A stretch of 64,000 bases of DNA from Corynebacterium ulcerans (GTDB lineage: Bacteria > Actinomycetota > Actinomycetes > Mycobacteriales > Mycobacteriaceae), in assembly GCF_900187135.1 (NCBI RefSeq), contig NZ_LT906443.1:372001-436000 (forward strand). The letters are read 5' to 3'. Shown here piece by piece: positions 47,844 through 57,200 of this stretch. The stretch's first letter is position 1, and each line of letters opens with the position of its first letter. The notes beneath the pieces are model-generated. The model was given only the letters and a program-made list of their open reading frames with translations, was not told where the DNA came from and searched no databases. Position numbers and translations under genes: made by a program.

Positions 47844-48656
47844 TTATTCAGAAGGTGCCGCTGGGGGCTGAGAATTATTCGGGTCGCTCTCCATCGCAGC
47901 TCGTCGCGCCATCTCTTCCTGCACTTGCTCTGCAAGTGGTTGCGGAAGAGCCACTGGCAATGAGCTTCCGGCCAAAATAGGAGCATCTCCGCGATTCACA
48001 AAAGTACGGGCGATAACTTCACGGCCCAGCTCAGCCATCTGCTCAGCAGATTCCGCCGGCGCAGCAAGAGTCATCCGCAGCATCCAACGAGGTCCATCTA
48101 CACCAATGATGCGAATTATCCCGTTTCCTCCGTCTGCAGATCCAACGATCTCACGCCCCCAAGGACCATGTTCGATGTGCACAAGGAGCCCGTCTTCACG
48201 CATTCCCGCTGCAATTTCTTTGGTCGATTCACGCCATTGCCCTGCGGAAGAAGGCGCAGCGAAAGCAACCGGAGTGATACGTCCGTGCTCTGTAAGAATG
48301 TGAAGCATCTTCGGCCCCTCTGGCCCCATTTCCACTTGCACCTCAGAAGGGCGTGGGAGCGGGACAAGTAAGGAACCTAGATTGAGTGTTCCATCGGAGA
48401 AATCAGAGAAATCAAACTCCTCAATATCGACGTGTCCGGCATCAAAGGGACCTCTCTGGCCATTGATCGCATCATGAAGAGGATCTGCGCCTTCGGACTC
48501 ATCCGCTACCAAGCTGTCATCTAAAGAATCACCCTCTGGATCTGCTTTTACCAGAGATGGATCATTTTCTGCCGGGTATCCGGGGTCTTCTTGTCGGTCC
48601 ATATCCGGGTTGTCAGTAGACTCATTTTTATTTTTACCAAAAGGCCAGATAGACAT
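47844..48656 (-). CDS. DUF3710 family protein
   Basis: The 270-residue soluble protein has an acidic N-terminus and a conserved core (GPFDAGHV, GSLLVPLPRPSEVQVEMG, IIRIIGVDGPRWMLRMTLAAPA) of the DUF3710 family. The ATG at 48656 follows AAGGAAGA. It lies next to dut as in mycobacteria. No catalytic motif is seen and the function is unknown. Confidence 0.85.
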   Translation of the reverse strand: MSIWPFGKNKNESTDNPDMDRQEDPGYPAENDPSLVKADPEGDSLDDSLVADESEGADPLHDAINGQRGPFDAGHVDIEEFDFSDFSDGTLNLGSLLVPLPRPSEVQVEMGPEGPKMLHILTEHGRITPVAFAAPSSAGQWRESTKEIAAGMREDGLLVHIEHGPWGREIVGSADGGNGIIRIIGVDGPRWMLRMTLAAPAESAEQMAELGREVIARTFVNRGDAPILAGSSLPVALPQPLAEQVQEEMARRAAMESDPNNSQPPAAPSE

Positions 48657-48762
48657 ATTCTTCCTTCACACTTGCACTGCTTGTAATTCTTTGTGGCTAA
48701 TCAAGGGCTGGTAGTACAAAGCAACACAACTAGCTGTAACCACAGACTACGCTGCCCGTAAA

Positions 48763-49224
48763 CTAGTTAACCCCTGTAGAGCCGTAGCCGCTAGCTCCTC
48801 GTACTGTGTCATCGAGCTCCTCGACCTCTATAAAATCAACCAACTCAACTTTCTGAATCACAAGCTGAGCAATACGCTGTCCACGCTCAATAGAGATAGG
48901 TGTCTGAGGATCAAGGTTAATCAGGCACACCTTGATTTCTCCACGATAATCTGCATCGATTGTACCGGGAGCATTGACAATACTGAGTCCTTCTTTTAGA
49001 GCACGTCCTGATCGTGGGTGGATAAGTCCCACAGTCCCTAGAGGCAAAGCTAACGCCACGCCGGTGCCTACGAGTGCCCGATGTCCAGGCTGAATCTGGA
49101 TGTTCTCGGTGGCATACAGGTCCACTCCTGCGTCTCCGCGATGTGCACGCTGAGGTAGCGGAAGATCTTTATCTAGCCGTTTAATCGACACAGGTCCTAT
49201 TTGGTGATCACTGTAGGCATCCAC
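48763..49224 (-). CDS. dut: dUTP diphosphatase
   Basis: Dut hydrolyses dUTP to dUMP and keeps uracil out of DNA. The GTG at 49224 follows AAGGAG eight bases away and gives 153 residues, the family length; the frame is open another 57 codons without protein character. All five trimeric dUTPase motifs are present, including [21 protein letters not shown] and [10 protein letters not shown]. Confidence 0.95.
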   Translation of the reverse strand: MDAYSDHQIGPVSIKRLDKDLPLPQRAHRGDAGVDLYATENIQIQPGHRALVGTGVALALPLGTVGLIHPRSGRALKEGLSIVNAPGTIDADYRGEIKVCLINLDPQTPISIERGQRIAQLVIQKVELVDFIEVEELDDTVRGASGYGSTGVN

Positions 49225-49420
49225 GATGCAGCTCCTTGCTCTGTTGTTCATCTGACCTAAGTCTTTCTGTGCCGATGCGGCACAAACACCGCATAAGAAT
49301 GCCACACCAACGTACAAATTCTCACATTTATGAGGCCATCTTCTTGAATAAGCTTTGCGACCCCACCGCAATAGCGTCGTAAAGCTCAAAACCACTGTGA
49401 AGTCATCTCAGTGCTCAGCA

Positions 49421-49449
49421 GTTGTAGTCGCCTTGCACTGCAGTAGACT
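49421..49449 (+). promoter_or_regulatory. Promoter candidate of leaderless DUF3093 gene
   Basis: TTGTAG (49421-49426) and TAGACT (49444-49449) are 17 bases apart, and the GTG start is eight bases after the -10, so the message would be leaderless. Confidence 0.6.
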
Positions 49450-49456
49450 GTGCTGC

Positions 49457-49954
49457 GTGACTGATGGGGAACGTAATCAAGTAAAAGTCTTGTACAGCGA
49501 ACGACAATGGGTTCCATGGTACTGGTGGCTTTTTGCCGCAGCCTTCGTCGCCCTCATCGCGACACAGGCTGGGATAAATCGATCTGGTATCTGGTTCTAT
49601 GGCACTGCTGTCCTTCTAGCAGCAATATCGACGTGGGTCCTCCTTTCTTGGTCTGGGACAAAAATCACTGTCGAGGAGGACTCTGAGGGAACCCGTTGGC
49701 TTGTTGTCGGCGAAGCCAACCTGCCTTCTACCGTAGTTTCGCGTTCGTTGGCTGTCCCCTCTTCTGCCAAACGCAACGCGATGGGACGCCAGTTTGATCC
49801 TGCCGCTTTTATGGTCTCTCATGGCTGGGTACCTGAGATGGTGATGCTCGTGTTAGACGACGAGGACGACCCCACCCCCTACTGGCTGATTTCTTCTAAG
49901 AACCCAGAACAATTGCTTCAGAGTTTTGTGCCTCATCAAACCGTCAACACGTGA
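49457..49954 (+). CDS. DUF3093 membrane protein
   Basis: The 165-residue protein has two membrane helices (WYWWLFAAAFVALIATQAG and FYGTAVLLAAISTWVLL) followed by a soluble domain with WLVVGEANLPSTVV and PYWLISSKNPEQLLQ, the DUF3093 pattern. The GTG at 49457 lies eight bases after a promoter -10 with no ribosome site; longer in-frame starts lie within the promoter. It is divergent from dut. Function unknown. Confidence 0.82.
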   Translation: MTDGERNQVKVLYSERQWVPWYWWLFAAAFVALIATQAGINRSGIWFYGTAVLLAAISTWVLLSWSGTKITVEEDSEGTRWLVVGEANLPSTVVSRSLAVPSSAKRNAMGRQFDPAAFMVSHGWVPEMVMLVLDDEDDPTPYWLISSKNPEQLLQSFVPHQTVNT

Positions 49955-49982
49955 CGCTAATGCTAATCCACTGAGGACACGC

Positions 49983-50030
49983 ATAAGGTCAGAGGTTGCT
50001 AAAAATGTAGCAGCCTCTGACCTTATATTT
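49983..50030. terminator. Terminator between DUF3093 and DUF4193 genes
   Basis: Nineteen-base arms (49983-50001, 50008-50026) with one mismatch are followed by ATTTT. Confidence 0.85.
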
Positions 50031-50108
50031 TGTGCGCTAACGCGCAGCATCCACGTTGGCAGTTACGGCCGATGAATGCATCGCACCTATGCCCTCATGA
50101 CGACTTAG

Positions 50109-50402
50109 TTACGCACAATCTTTGCAGATAATACTGCCGTCATCTTCGACATGATCGATACGATTATTGCGTTGAACCAAATAGCAAACAGAACAGGTGA
50201 ACTCGTCGGAACGGCGAGGAATCACGGTAACGCTAAGTTCTTCTCCCGAAAGATCCACTGTGGGAAGCTCAAAAGGTTCGACGATCTCACCGTCATCATC
50301 AATATTGCTCTTAGTTGACTCTGCGGCTTTCAGTCCCTCTAGGGAGTCAGTCTCAATCTCGTCTTCTTCTCGACGTCGGGGTGCGTCGTAGTCAGTCGCC
50401 AT
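50109..50402 (-). CDS. DUF4193 zinc-ribbon protein
   Basis: The 97-residue protein begins MATDYDAPRRREEDEIETDS, is acidic, and ends in a zinc ribbon with two CxxC pairs (TCSVCYLV and IICKDCA). It matches the actinobacterial DUF4193 family found next to dut and DUF3093 (Rv2699c). It could bind RNA polymerase or ribosomes like other small zinc ribbons, which is inference. Confidence 0.87.
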   Translation of the reverse strand: MATDYDAPRRREEDEIETDSLEGLKAAESTKSNIDDDGEIVEPFELPTVDLSGEELSVTVIPRRSDEFTCSVCYLVQRNNRIDHVEDDGSIICKDCA

Positions 50403-50595
50403 GTGTCTCGCTTCCTGAAGTAAATTGCAGAACAGTCATCGCGTCAGCGGCGTTGTATGCCTGCCCCTGCCCGAACTACTGTGTGGCATCTATCGACGCG
50501 CATATTAAGGCACAAATCCCAGATTGTCACTTCAGTTCCAACAACCTCCCTAACGGGGGTAACTTCAAAGAAGTGAACCTATCAATTCATGCTCT

Positions 50596-51528
50596 TCAAT
50601 TTCGCACGTTATGTGAGGTAATAAGGTTTTCTAGCTCTATCGAAATGCTAGGTGAGGAGGCCCACACAATTTCCCCCGACGTTCCCGGCGTAGAAAGAGG
50701 CGGGATTCGGACACTCGCACCAGCTTCAGCTGCAATCAACGCCCCTGCAGCGTAATCCCATGAGTTAAGACCGCGCTCAAAATAAGCATCAATCCTCCCC
50801 TCCGCCACGGAACACAAGTCTAAAGCGGCACTTCCCATCCTGCGAATATCACGTACTTGGGGCAGCACGTGCACAAGCAATTGCGCTTGTTCTTCCCTCC
50901 GCTTCGCCGCATAAGAAAACCCAGTAGCTACAAGTGCCATGGCTAGATCCTGGACATACCTCACCCTGATGACAGACCAGTCTTCACCTTCATCAGCAGC
51001 AATTGCACCTGCTCCTACTGCAGCGGCATACATTCGTCCGGTAGCCACGTTCACTACTGCGCCAGCGACGACTTGACCATCTACGGCAGCCGCGATCGAT
51101 ACCGCATAGTGAGGAATCCCGTAGAGAAAATTAACCGTGCCGTCAATCGGGTCAACAATCCACGTCACCCCGCTGACGGATACCAGCTCGCTGCCTTCCT
51201 CCCCAATAATGCCATCGCTCGGACGTCTACGGGCAATCTCTTCGGCGATAATTCTCTCTGCCTCCGTGTCCACTACAGTCACCGGATCTACTGGAGAAGA
51301 CTTAGTGTGCACGAAGTCGGAAAGGTCTCCCAGCTGGGCAACCTGTCTTCTAATGGCAGCAGCAGCACAATCAGCGATCGCAATAGCATGGCCTGCAAGC
51401 TGGACCGCAGTACTTGGCTCTGCATCGTGCTCTGCAGTTAAAAGAGCTACTGCTTGTCCTGCCCGAGCACACGCAGCTCCCTCGTGTGACAAATGCGCAT
51501 CTACATCATGATCATCATTGTTTGACAT
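50596..51528 (-). CDS. suhB: Inositol monophosphatase family protein
   Basis: The family hydrolyses inositol-1-phosphate or related sugar phosphates with magnesium. The metal-binding motifs are intact: GIIGEEGS, WIVDPIDGTVNF (near residue 125) and SWDYAAGALIAAEAG. The ATG at 51528 follows GGACGG and gives 310 residues; a TTG three codons earlier sits on the site. Position matches suhB (Rv2701c). It may provide inositol for the PI made upstream or hydrolyse another phosphate. Confidence 0.88.
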   Translation of the reverse strand: MSNNDDHDVDAHLSHEGAACARAGQAVALLTAEHDAEPSTAVQLAGHAIAIADCAAAAIRRQVAQLGDLSDFVHTKSSPVDPVTVVDTEAERIIAEEIARRRPSDGIIGEEGSELVSVSGVTWIVDPIDGTVNFLYGIPHYAVSIAAAVDGQVVAGAVVNVATGRMYAAAVGAGAIAADEGEDWSVIRVRYVQDLAMALVATGFSYAAKRREEQAQLLVHVLPQVRDIRRMGSAALDLCSVAEGRIDAYFERGLNSWDYAAGALIAAEAGASVRIPPLSTPGTSGEIVWASSPSISIELENLITSHNVRN

Positions 51529-51742
51529 GCTGCTCAACCGTCCTTAAATCACGGAAGTGACATCTTTTACAAAACTGTTTACGCACAACCCATTCTTCCT
51601 TCTTTTCCTAGATTACGCAGCCCAAAAGCCCCCATACGTTTTTGCGGTTCCTCATTATGTTGTGCGTTATTTACATCGCGTAGAGGCGTAAATCTGCTGC
51701 AATTGCGCTCACAGGCGCTTGCCATTCAGTAAGCTCAAATCC

Positions 51743-52495
51743 ATGACACGAATTGGCTTTGGCATTGATGTTGGTGGATCTGGGATTAAAGGCGCCCGTG
51801 TTGATCTGGATACCGGTGAATTTGTCGGAGACAGGATTAAAATTTTAACGCCCAAACCTGCCACCCCCGAAGCGGTCGCCCAAACGATTTTCCGCATTGT
51901 TACAGAAGCTGAATGGGAAGGACCAGTCGGAATAACGCTTCCCTCTGTAATCCGAAATCAGGTAGCTCTTTCCGCCGCTAACATTGACAAATCATGGATC
52001 AACGTTGATGTTCAGAAACTATTTACAAAAACCCTAGGCGGACGTAACGTTGCAGTGCTTAACGACGCCGATGCGGCAGGCATCGCCGAGGTCACTTTCG
52101 GAGAAGAACAAGCTCGCCGCGGCTCCGCCATTTTGCTCACTTTAGGAACTGGAATCGGTTCCGCTTTCTTTATCAATGGCGTCCTATTCCCCAATACTGA
52201 ACTAGGACACATGCTCGTAGAAGGAAAAGAAGCCGAGCATCTCGCTTCATCCGCAGCCAAAGACCGTGAAGAGCTAAGCTATTCCAAATGGGCCAAGCGT
52301 GTTTCTAAAGTCCTCAGCGAATATGAACGGCTCTTTTGGCCAGACGTATTTATCGTAGGCGGAGGAATCTCACGCAAAGCCGATAAATGGATCCCTAAGC
52401 TCACTATCGCTACACCTGTCGTACCTGCAAAGCTACGCAATACTGCAGGAATCGTAGGAGCAGCAATGGCGGCTGACCAAAATATCCGCCCCTAG
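51743..52495 (+). CDS. ppgK: Polyphosphate glucokinase
   Basis: PpgK phosphorylates glucose with polyphosphate or ATP. The 250-residue ROK-type kinase shows GIDVGGSGIKGARVD, LNDADAAGIAEV with the catalytic Asp, LTLGTGIGSAFF and TELGHM. The ATG at 51743 starts at MTRIGFGIDVGG; eight extra codons upstream are possible. It precedes sigA on the same strand, as in mycobacteria. Confidence 0.94.
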   Translation: MTRIGFGIDVGGSGIKGARVDLDTGEFVGDRIKILTPKPATPEAVAQTIFRIVTEAEWEGPVGITLPSVIRNQVALSAANIDKSWINVDVQKLFTKTLGGRNVAVLNDADAAGIAEVTFGEEQARRGSAILLTLGTGIGSAFFINGVLFPNTELGHMLVEGKEAEHLASSAAKDREELSYSKWAKRVSKVLSEYERLFWPDVFIVGGGISRKADKWIPKLTIATPVVPAKLRNTAGIVGAAMAADQNIRP

Positions 52496-52861
52496 AGCAT
52501 CGTAAAAACTGCCAACCTTCATGGGGTCGCTACCGCTAAAACTTCCATAATTTTGCAAGTAACGCCCCCTCAAACCCCGCAATCTCCTTAAATGTTTTAT
52601 AATGGCGCTTTGTCCAAGTCGTAATTAGTAAAATGCCTAGGAACTTCCACGTTCGACCTCCAGTTCTCCCTGTGTCCTTCCGCTTGTTGAACTTTATGTA
52701 AAGTGCACACGTTAAGCAGGGAATAATAATGAGGCTTTTGACGTTAAAGCTTCCATCGGGTTAAGCCCCATAGGCGAGTAAGAAACAGCTCTGTTCTTCA
52801 CGTCCTACCTGGCATCAACCTTTTTACGAGGAAACTCACTCATCCAATCGAAAGGGCGTAC
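52496..52861. other. sigA upstream region
   Basis: The 366-base region has no gene. It contains a perfect -10 TATAAT at 52598-52603 (no clear -35) and the ECF promoter candidate at 52719-52747. Confidence 0.55.
52719..52747 (+). promoter_or_regulatory. ECF (SigH-type) promoter candidate for sigA
   Basis: GGGAAT (52719-52724) and CGTTAA (52742-52747) are 17 bases apart, a close match to the corynebacterial SigH pattern GGAAT-N16-19-GTTAA. The leader would be about 108 bases. Confidence 0.6.
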
Positions 52862-54463
52862 GTGGCAGCCACTGATAATTCAGAATCTTCCGCAACGGCA
52901 CGCACTAGCGGCACCGGTCTTTCTGGAACTCCTGCCGGTGAAGCAGCCGCTCCTGCCGCAAAGAAGACGGCAAAGAAAGTCGCAGCGAAGAAGACGGCAC
53001 GCAAGGTCGCTCGGAAGGCCGCTCCGCGCAAAGCCGAGCCGGTATCCACCACAGTGGGTCTCGTCGGCGGCATTGAAGCTGAATCCCCCACCGCGTCATC
53101 CATCGAATCGGATTCTGTCGAGTTGAAGGATTCTGCTCCCGTGAAAAAAGCGGCCAAGAAAACCGCTAAAAAAACAGCTAAGAAAACGGCCAAAAAGGTA
53201 GCTAAAAAAACCGCTAAGAAGGCGGCTAAAAAAGCGCCTAAGCGCGCAGTCAAAGTCGAAGAACCAGTAGAGGTTTCGCCTGAACTGGAATCTACCGATG
53301 AAGACGAGCTTGAGACCGATGACAACGATGATTATGATCCTCTCGACGCCACAGAGGATGATCTTCACGATGAAGAAGACGATCTTGTATCGGTTCTGGG
53401 CAATGACGATGAGGAAGAAGCTTCTGAAGAGTCTGAGGACGAGGAAGACGATGAAGGTTCCTCGGTTTGGGACGAAGACGAGTCTGCTGCTCTGCGCCAA
53501 GCCCGCAAAGATGCAGAGCTCACGGCTTCCGCAGACTCGGTGCGAGCTTATCTGAAACAAATCGGTAAGGTCGCTCTCCTTAATGCGGAGCAAGAAGTCT
53601 CTCTAGCTAAACGCATTGAAGCTGGTCTCTATGCCACCTACCGCATGGAGCAGATGGAAGAGGCCTTTAACAACGGAGATAGGGAAGCAAAACTTACTCC
53701 TGCAGTTAAACGCGATCTTCGCGCGATTGCCCGCGATGGCCGCAAGGCTAAGAACCACCTGCTAGAAGCCAACCTCCGTTTGGTAGTTTCGTTAGCTAAG
53801 CGCTATACCGGTCGAGGTATGGCTTTCCTAGACTTGATTCAAGAAGGCAACCTCGGTCTTATCCGCGCAGTTGAAAAATTCGACTACACCAAGGGTTACA
53901 AGTTCTCCACGTATGCTACGTGGTGGATCCGACAGGCTATTACCCGCGCTATGGCGGATCAAGCACGAACCATTCGTATCCCTGTCCATATGGTGGAGGT
54001 CATTAACAAACTGGGCAGAATCCAACGCGAGCTGCTGCAGGATTTGGGACGCGAACCCACCCCGCAAGAGCTGGCTAAGGAAATGGATATCACCGAGGAA
54101 AAGGTTCTCGAGATCCAGCAATATGCGCGCGAACCAATTTCTCTTGACCAGACCATCGGCGATGAAGGCGACAGCCAGCTTGGTGACTTCATCGAAGACT
54201 CTGAAGCAGTTATCGCTGTCGATGCAGTTTCCTTTACGTTGCTCCAAGATCAGCTACAGGATGTTCTCCATACGCTCTCAGAGCGTGAAGCTGGTGTAGT
54301 TAAACTCCGCTTTGGCCTCACTGATGGTATGCCACGAACGCTTGATGAAATCGGACAGGTTTATGGAGTTACTCGTGAGCGTATCCGCCAGATTGAGTCT
54401 AAGACTATGTCTAAGCTACGGCACCCGTCACGTTCGCAGGTTCTCCGCGACTATCTTGATTAA
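52862..54463 (+). CDS. sigA: Primary sigma factor SigA
   Basis: SigA directs RNA polymerase to housekeeping promoters. The 533-residue protein starts at a GTG after GAAAGGG. Residues 1-180 are low-complexity: Ala/Lys-rich with KKTAKK repeats (about residues 94-130), then an acidic block. The conserved sigma-70 core follows: region 1.2 ([21 protein letters not shown]), region 2 ([34 protein letters not shown]), region 3 and region 4.2 ([21 protein letters not shown]). A strong terminator follows. Confidence 0.96.
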   Translation: MAATDNSESSATARTSGTGLSGTPAGEAAAPAAKKTAKKVAAKKTARKVARKAAPRKAEPVSTTVGLVGGIEAESPTASSIESDSVELKDSAPVKKAAKKTAKKTAKKTAKKVAKKTAKKAAKKAPKRAVKVEEPVEVSPELESTDEDELETDDNDDYDPLDATEDDLHDEEDDLVSVLGNDDEEEASEESEDEEDDEGSSVWDEDESAALRQARKDAELTASADSVRAYLKQIGKVALLNAEQEVSLAKRIEAGLYATYRMEQMEEAFNNGDREAKLTPAVKRDLRAIARDGRKAKNHLLEANLRLVVSLAKRYTGRGMAFLDLIQEGNLGLIRAVEKFDYTKGYKFSTYATWWIRQAITRAMADQARTIRIPVHMVEVINKLGRIQRELLQDLGREPTPQELAKEMDITEEKVLEIQQYAREPISLDQTIGDEGDSQLGDFIEDSEAVIAVDAVSFTLLQDQLQDVLHTLSEREAGVVKLRFGLTDGMPRTLDEIGQVYGVTRERIRQIESKTMSKLRHPSRSQVLRDYLD

Positions 54464-54480
54464 TTAGCTATAGCTGTAGA

Positions 54481-54534
54481 TAAGCGTGGTGGCCTTCCCC
54501 GAAGTCGGGGAAGGCCACCACGCTTATCTTTTTT
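54481..54534. terminator. Strong terminator after sigA
   Basis: Perfect 20-bp arms (54481-54500, 54507-54526) with loop GAAGTC are followed by TCTTTTTT. Confidence 0.93.
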
Positions 54535-55057
54535 AGTTATTAAACTTTTTATTGAGCTCGGCTTCAACGCACTGCTGTTGTTCTTCTTGTGGAAGGTTAA
54601 CACAGTTGCCAGCTGTATCTAGGACGAAAGCTCCCAAAAGCAAAGCGCTAACCAGTGATCCAACGATAATAAGGATACTAAGAACCAGGGAGATAATAGA
54701 CATGCCTTTACGGGTCTTAGATCCTAAAGGCATCTTGCGCCCCTTCACCAGCGCAATAATCGCCAAAACGAGGGCAACGAGCGCGGGAATAAACGCAAAG
54801 ATAAGACCCACGATGCTGAGTACAGCCAACACAGAGATAATGGCAAAGCCCAGCGCCCAATAAGCAATGGTGTTGTTCGCCGGAGTTACTGCACCATATT
54901 CTGGGTTTCCGTAATGCATTCCGTTAAAGGAATCCTGGCCATAGTCCCCTTCTGTATTTCCTACTCCAGGATATGCAGGCATTGAGTTAGGTTGCTGCGG
55001 CAATCCGTCACCAAAACCATTCTCGTTATTACCATAGGGGTTCTTCGGGGTGGTCAT
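54533..55057 (-). CDS. DUF4190-like small membrane protein
   Basis: The 174-residue protein has an Asn/Gly/Pro-rich N-terminus (residues 1-60), then three to four membrane helices (IAYWALGFAIISVLAVLSIV, FIPALVALVLAIIALV, GMSIISLVLSILIIVGSLV), and a short extracellular tail with two cysteines (AGNCVNLPQEEQQQC). The layout resembles DUF4190 proteins. It shares the sigA terminator. Function unknown. Confidence 0.75.
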   Translation of the reverse strand: MTTPKNPYGNNENGFGDGLPQQPNSMPAYPGVGNTEGDYGQDSFNGMHYGNPEYGAVTPANNTIAYWALGFAIISVLAVLSIVGLIFAFIPALVALVLAIIALVKGRKMPLGSKTRKGMSIISLVLSILIIVGSLVSALLLGAFVLDTAGNCVNLPQEEQQQCVEAELNKKFNN

Positions 55058-55198
55058 AATGTCCTTCCGAGTAAAAGTGAAAAATACTTGTAGGCTCCAT
55101 TATGCCTATCAAAGTAATCATTTTCGCAATAATAGTGTTTCTTTTTCAGTTAAAGCAGGCCACCGTAACGCATCGAGCACTACAGCTCACTTCGCTCT

Positions 55199-56905
55199 TT
55201 ACCAGCGACGTAAATAATCAATACGTGATTGGAGCTGTTCGGCTGAACACATGGCGGTGGGAGGGCCACCGCATTTTTTTCTCACCTCAGTGTGAATAGC
55301 TCCGTGGGGCCTACCAGTGCGTGAAGCTGTCACTGATACCAAAGCATTGAGCTCTTTGCGGAGTCGAGGAATCTCAACGCTTGCAACCCGGTCTGCAGAA
55401 TCCTGCTGTTGTGTTGCTTTAACGCTTTCTTCATTCCTTTCGCGTTCTTTTGCTTCCGCATCTCGCGCATCAAGTTGCTCAGTTTGGTGCTTTCGGAGCA
55501 ACGCACGCATCTGGTCGGCGTCGAGAAGCCCTGGAAGTCCCAAATAATCAGCTTCTTCGTCTGATCCTGCAAAAGTACCCGTTCCATAGGACGAGCCATC
55601 ATAGATCAGCGAATCTAGCTCTGCGTCCGCTCCCAGCGACTCATAGCTAGGCAGGTCATCCTTCTCGGTCTCTTCTTTGTTTGCTTGGGCCAACAACTCG
55701 TCATCCCAACCTTCACTGGGTCTATCTGGCTTACCCAAAACGTGGTCACGTGAGTTTTCCAGCTTCGACGCCAGATCAAGCAAGACCGGAACAGAAGGAA
55801 GAAATACCGATGCGGTCTCGCCTTTTCTTCGGGACCGCACGAAGCGCCCAATTGCTTGCGCAAAGAACAATGGGGTGGATGCGGATGTTGCATACACACC
55901 AACGGCAAGACGAGGGACGTCCACTCCTTCAGACACCATGCGCACCGCTACCATCCATTCATCGGTAGACCCATTGAAGTCTTCAATGCGCTGCGAAGCT
56001 CCGGCCTCGTCAGACAACACCACAGTGACCGGTGTGGAAGACAAACGCTCCAAAATCTTGGCGTAAGCTCGCGCCGTCGTTTTATCCGTTGCAATCACAA
56101 GACCACCAGCATCAGGAATATGTTTGCGCAGCTGCAATAACCGCGTATGGGCAGCTTGCAGTACTGCAGGTATCCAATCGCCCCTGGGGTCTAGAGCGGT
56201 CTTCCACGCGCGCGCTGTCTGTTCCGGATTTAAAGGTTCTCCTAATCTCGCAGCAAATTCCTCGCCCGCGTTTGTGCGCCAGCGGGCCTCGCCAGAATAT
56301 GCCAAGAACACCACGGGGCGCACTACGCCATCAGCCAATGCATCCGAATAGCCGTATGTGTGATCCGACTGGGACACAAGGTGGCCTTCGCCGTCTTCTT
56401 CATAGCGGACAAACGGAATCGTGGAATCGTCCGAGCGGAAAGGAGTTCCGGTCAAAGCTAATCGACGTTCCACGTCACCGTAAGCATCGCGGATTCCGTC
56501 GCCCCAGCTTTTAGCATCGCCGCCATGGTGAATCTCATCCATGATGACCAATGAGCGCTTTGCGGTAGACACCGCATGGTGCTTAAACGGGTGCATAGCA
56601 ACCTGCGCATAGGTCACCACGATGCCATCGTATTGGGGGTTAACTGCATCGGAGTTTTTAAAGTAAGGGTCTAGAGCCAACCCCACTCGTGCGGCTGACT
56701 GAGCCCACTGCACTTTCAAGTGCTCCGTAGGCACAACGACGATAACCCGGTCGACAGTACGGTTTTCTTTCAGTTCCGTAGCAACCCTCAAGGCAAAGGT
56801 GGTTTTACCAGCACCAGGAGTAGCTACTGCAAGAAAGTCCCGCGGGCCCTTCATCAAATACTTGGTAAGCGCCTTGCGCTGCCAGGCGCGTAGGTCGCTT
56901 TTCAC
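55199..56905 (-). CDS. DEAD/DEAH-box (SF2) helicase
   Basis: The 568-residue protein has SF2 motifs: Walker A in ATPGAGKTTFAL (near residue 28), DEIH in VIMDEIHHGGD, motif III LTGTPFR, and motif VI QAIGRFVRSRR (near residue 345). The C-terminal third is charged and coiled-coil-like. It resembles XPB/UvrB-type helicases of actinobacteria that always stand next to DUF3039. Its start overlaps the DUF3039 stop by four bases. Substrate is unknown; a DNA-repair or transcription role is inferred. Confidence 0.87.
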   Translation of the reverse strand: MKSDLRAWQRKALTKYLMKGPRDFLAVATPGAGKTTFALRVATELKENRTVDRVIVVVPTEHLKVQWAQSAARVGLALDPYFKNSDAVNPQYDGIVVTYAQVAMHPFKHHAVSTAKRSLVIMDEIHHGGDAKSWGDGIRDAYGDVERRLALTGTPFRSDDSTIPFVRYEEDGEGHLVSQSDHTYGYSDALADGVVRPVVFLAYSGEARWRTNAGEEFAARLGEPLNPEQTARAWKTALDPRGDWIPAVLQAAHTRLLQLRKHIPDAGGLVIATDKTTARAYAKILERLSSTPVTVVLSDEAGASQRIEDFNGSTDEWMVAVRMVSEGVDVPRLAVGVYATSASTPLFFAQAIGRFVRSRRKGETASVFLPSVPVLLDLASKLENSRDHVLGKPDRPSEGWDDELLAQANKEETEKDDLPSYESLGADAELDSLIYDGSSYGTGTFAGSDEEADYLGLPGLLDADQMRALLRKHQTEQLDARDAEAKERERNEESVKATQQQDSADRVASVEIPRLRKELNALVSVTASRTGRPHGAIHTEVRKKCGGPPTAMCSAEQLQSRIDYLRRW

Positions 56906-57138
56906 TTTTTACGTAGACCCCTATAGATACGCTCGCAGTCTGGGCATACAGGCGACCCAGGCTTAGCTTGTTTGGTTACAGGGAAGGTTTCTCCACACAG
57001 AGCGACAACCATTTTTCCTGAAATTGCAGAATCAACAATCTGATCCTTTTTCACATAATGGAAGAACTTCGGGGTGTCATCACCAGTGAGATTGTCTTCT
57101 CTGATGTCTGGACGTTCGATGGTCTGCGTGCTCGTACT
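56902..57138 (-). CDS. DUF3039 zinc-ribbon protein
   Basis: The protein of about 78 residues has a single treble-clef-like pattern: ALCGETFPV and VCPDCERIYRGL. It matches the actinobacterial DUF3039 family. I choose the GTG at 57138 (VSTSTQTIERP), next to an AGGTGGA stretch; a TTG at 57162 is the longest start. It is translationally coupled to the helicase, so the two probably act together. Confidence 0.85.
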   Translation of the reverse strand, partial: STSTQTIERPDIREDNLTGDDTPKFFHYVKKDQIVDSAISGKMVVALCGETFPVTKQAKPGSPVCPDCERIYRGLRKK

Positions 57139-57155
57139 CACTCCACCTATATTGC

Positions 57156-57170
57156 ACCACAATGTGTGGT
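57156..57170. promoter_or_regulatory. Perfect palindrome between divergent genes
   Basis: ACCACA-ATG-TGTGGT, a perfect 6-3-6 inverted repeat, lies between the DUF3039 and DUF3099 genes, 17 bases before the DUF3039 start. It may be an operator. Confidence 0.4.
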
Positions 57171-57200
57171 CTCGGCTACATGGGTCTACCCTAGGAGGTT

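Noticed and set aside
55058..55198. Short plus-strand frame starting at 55102
   Set aside because: It runs antisense into the helicase 3' end and has no recognisable features.
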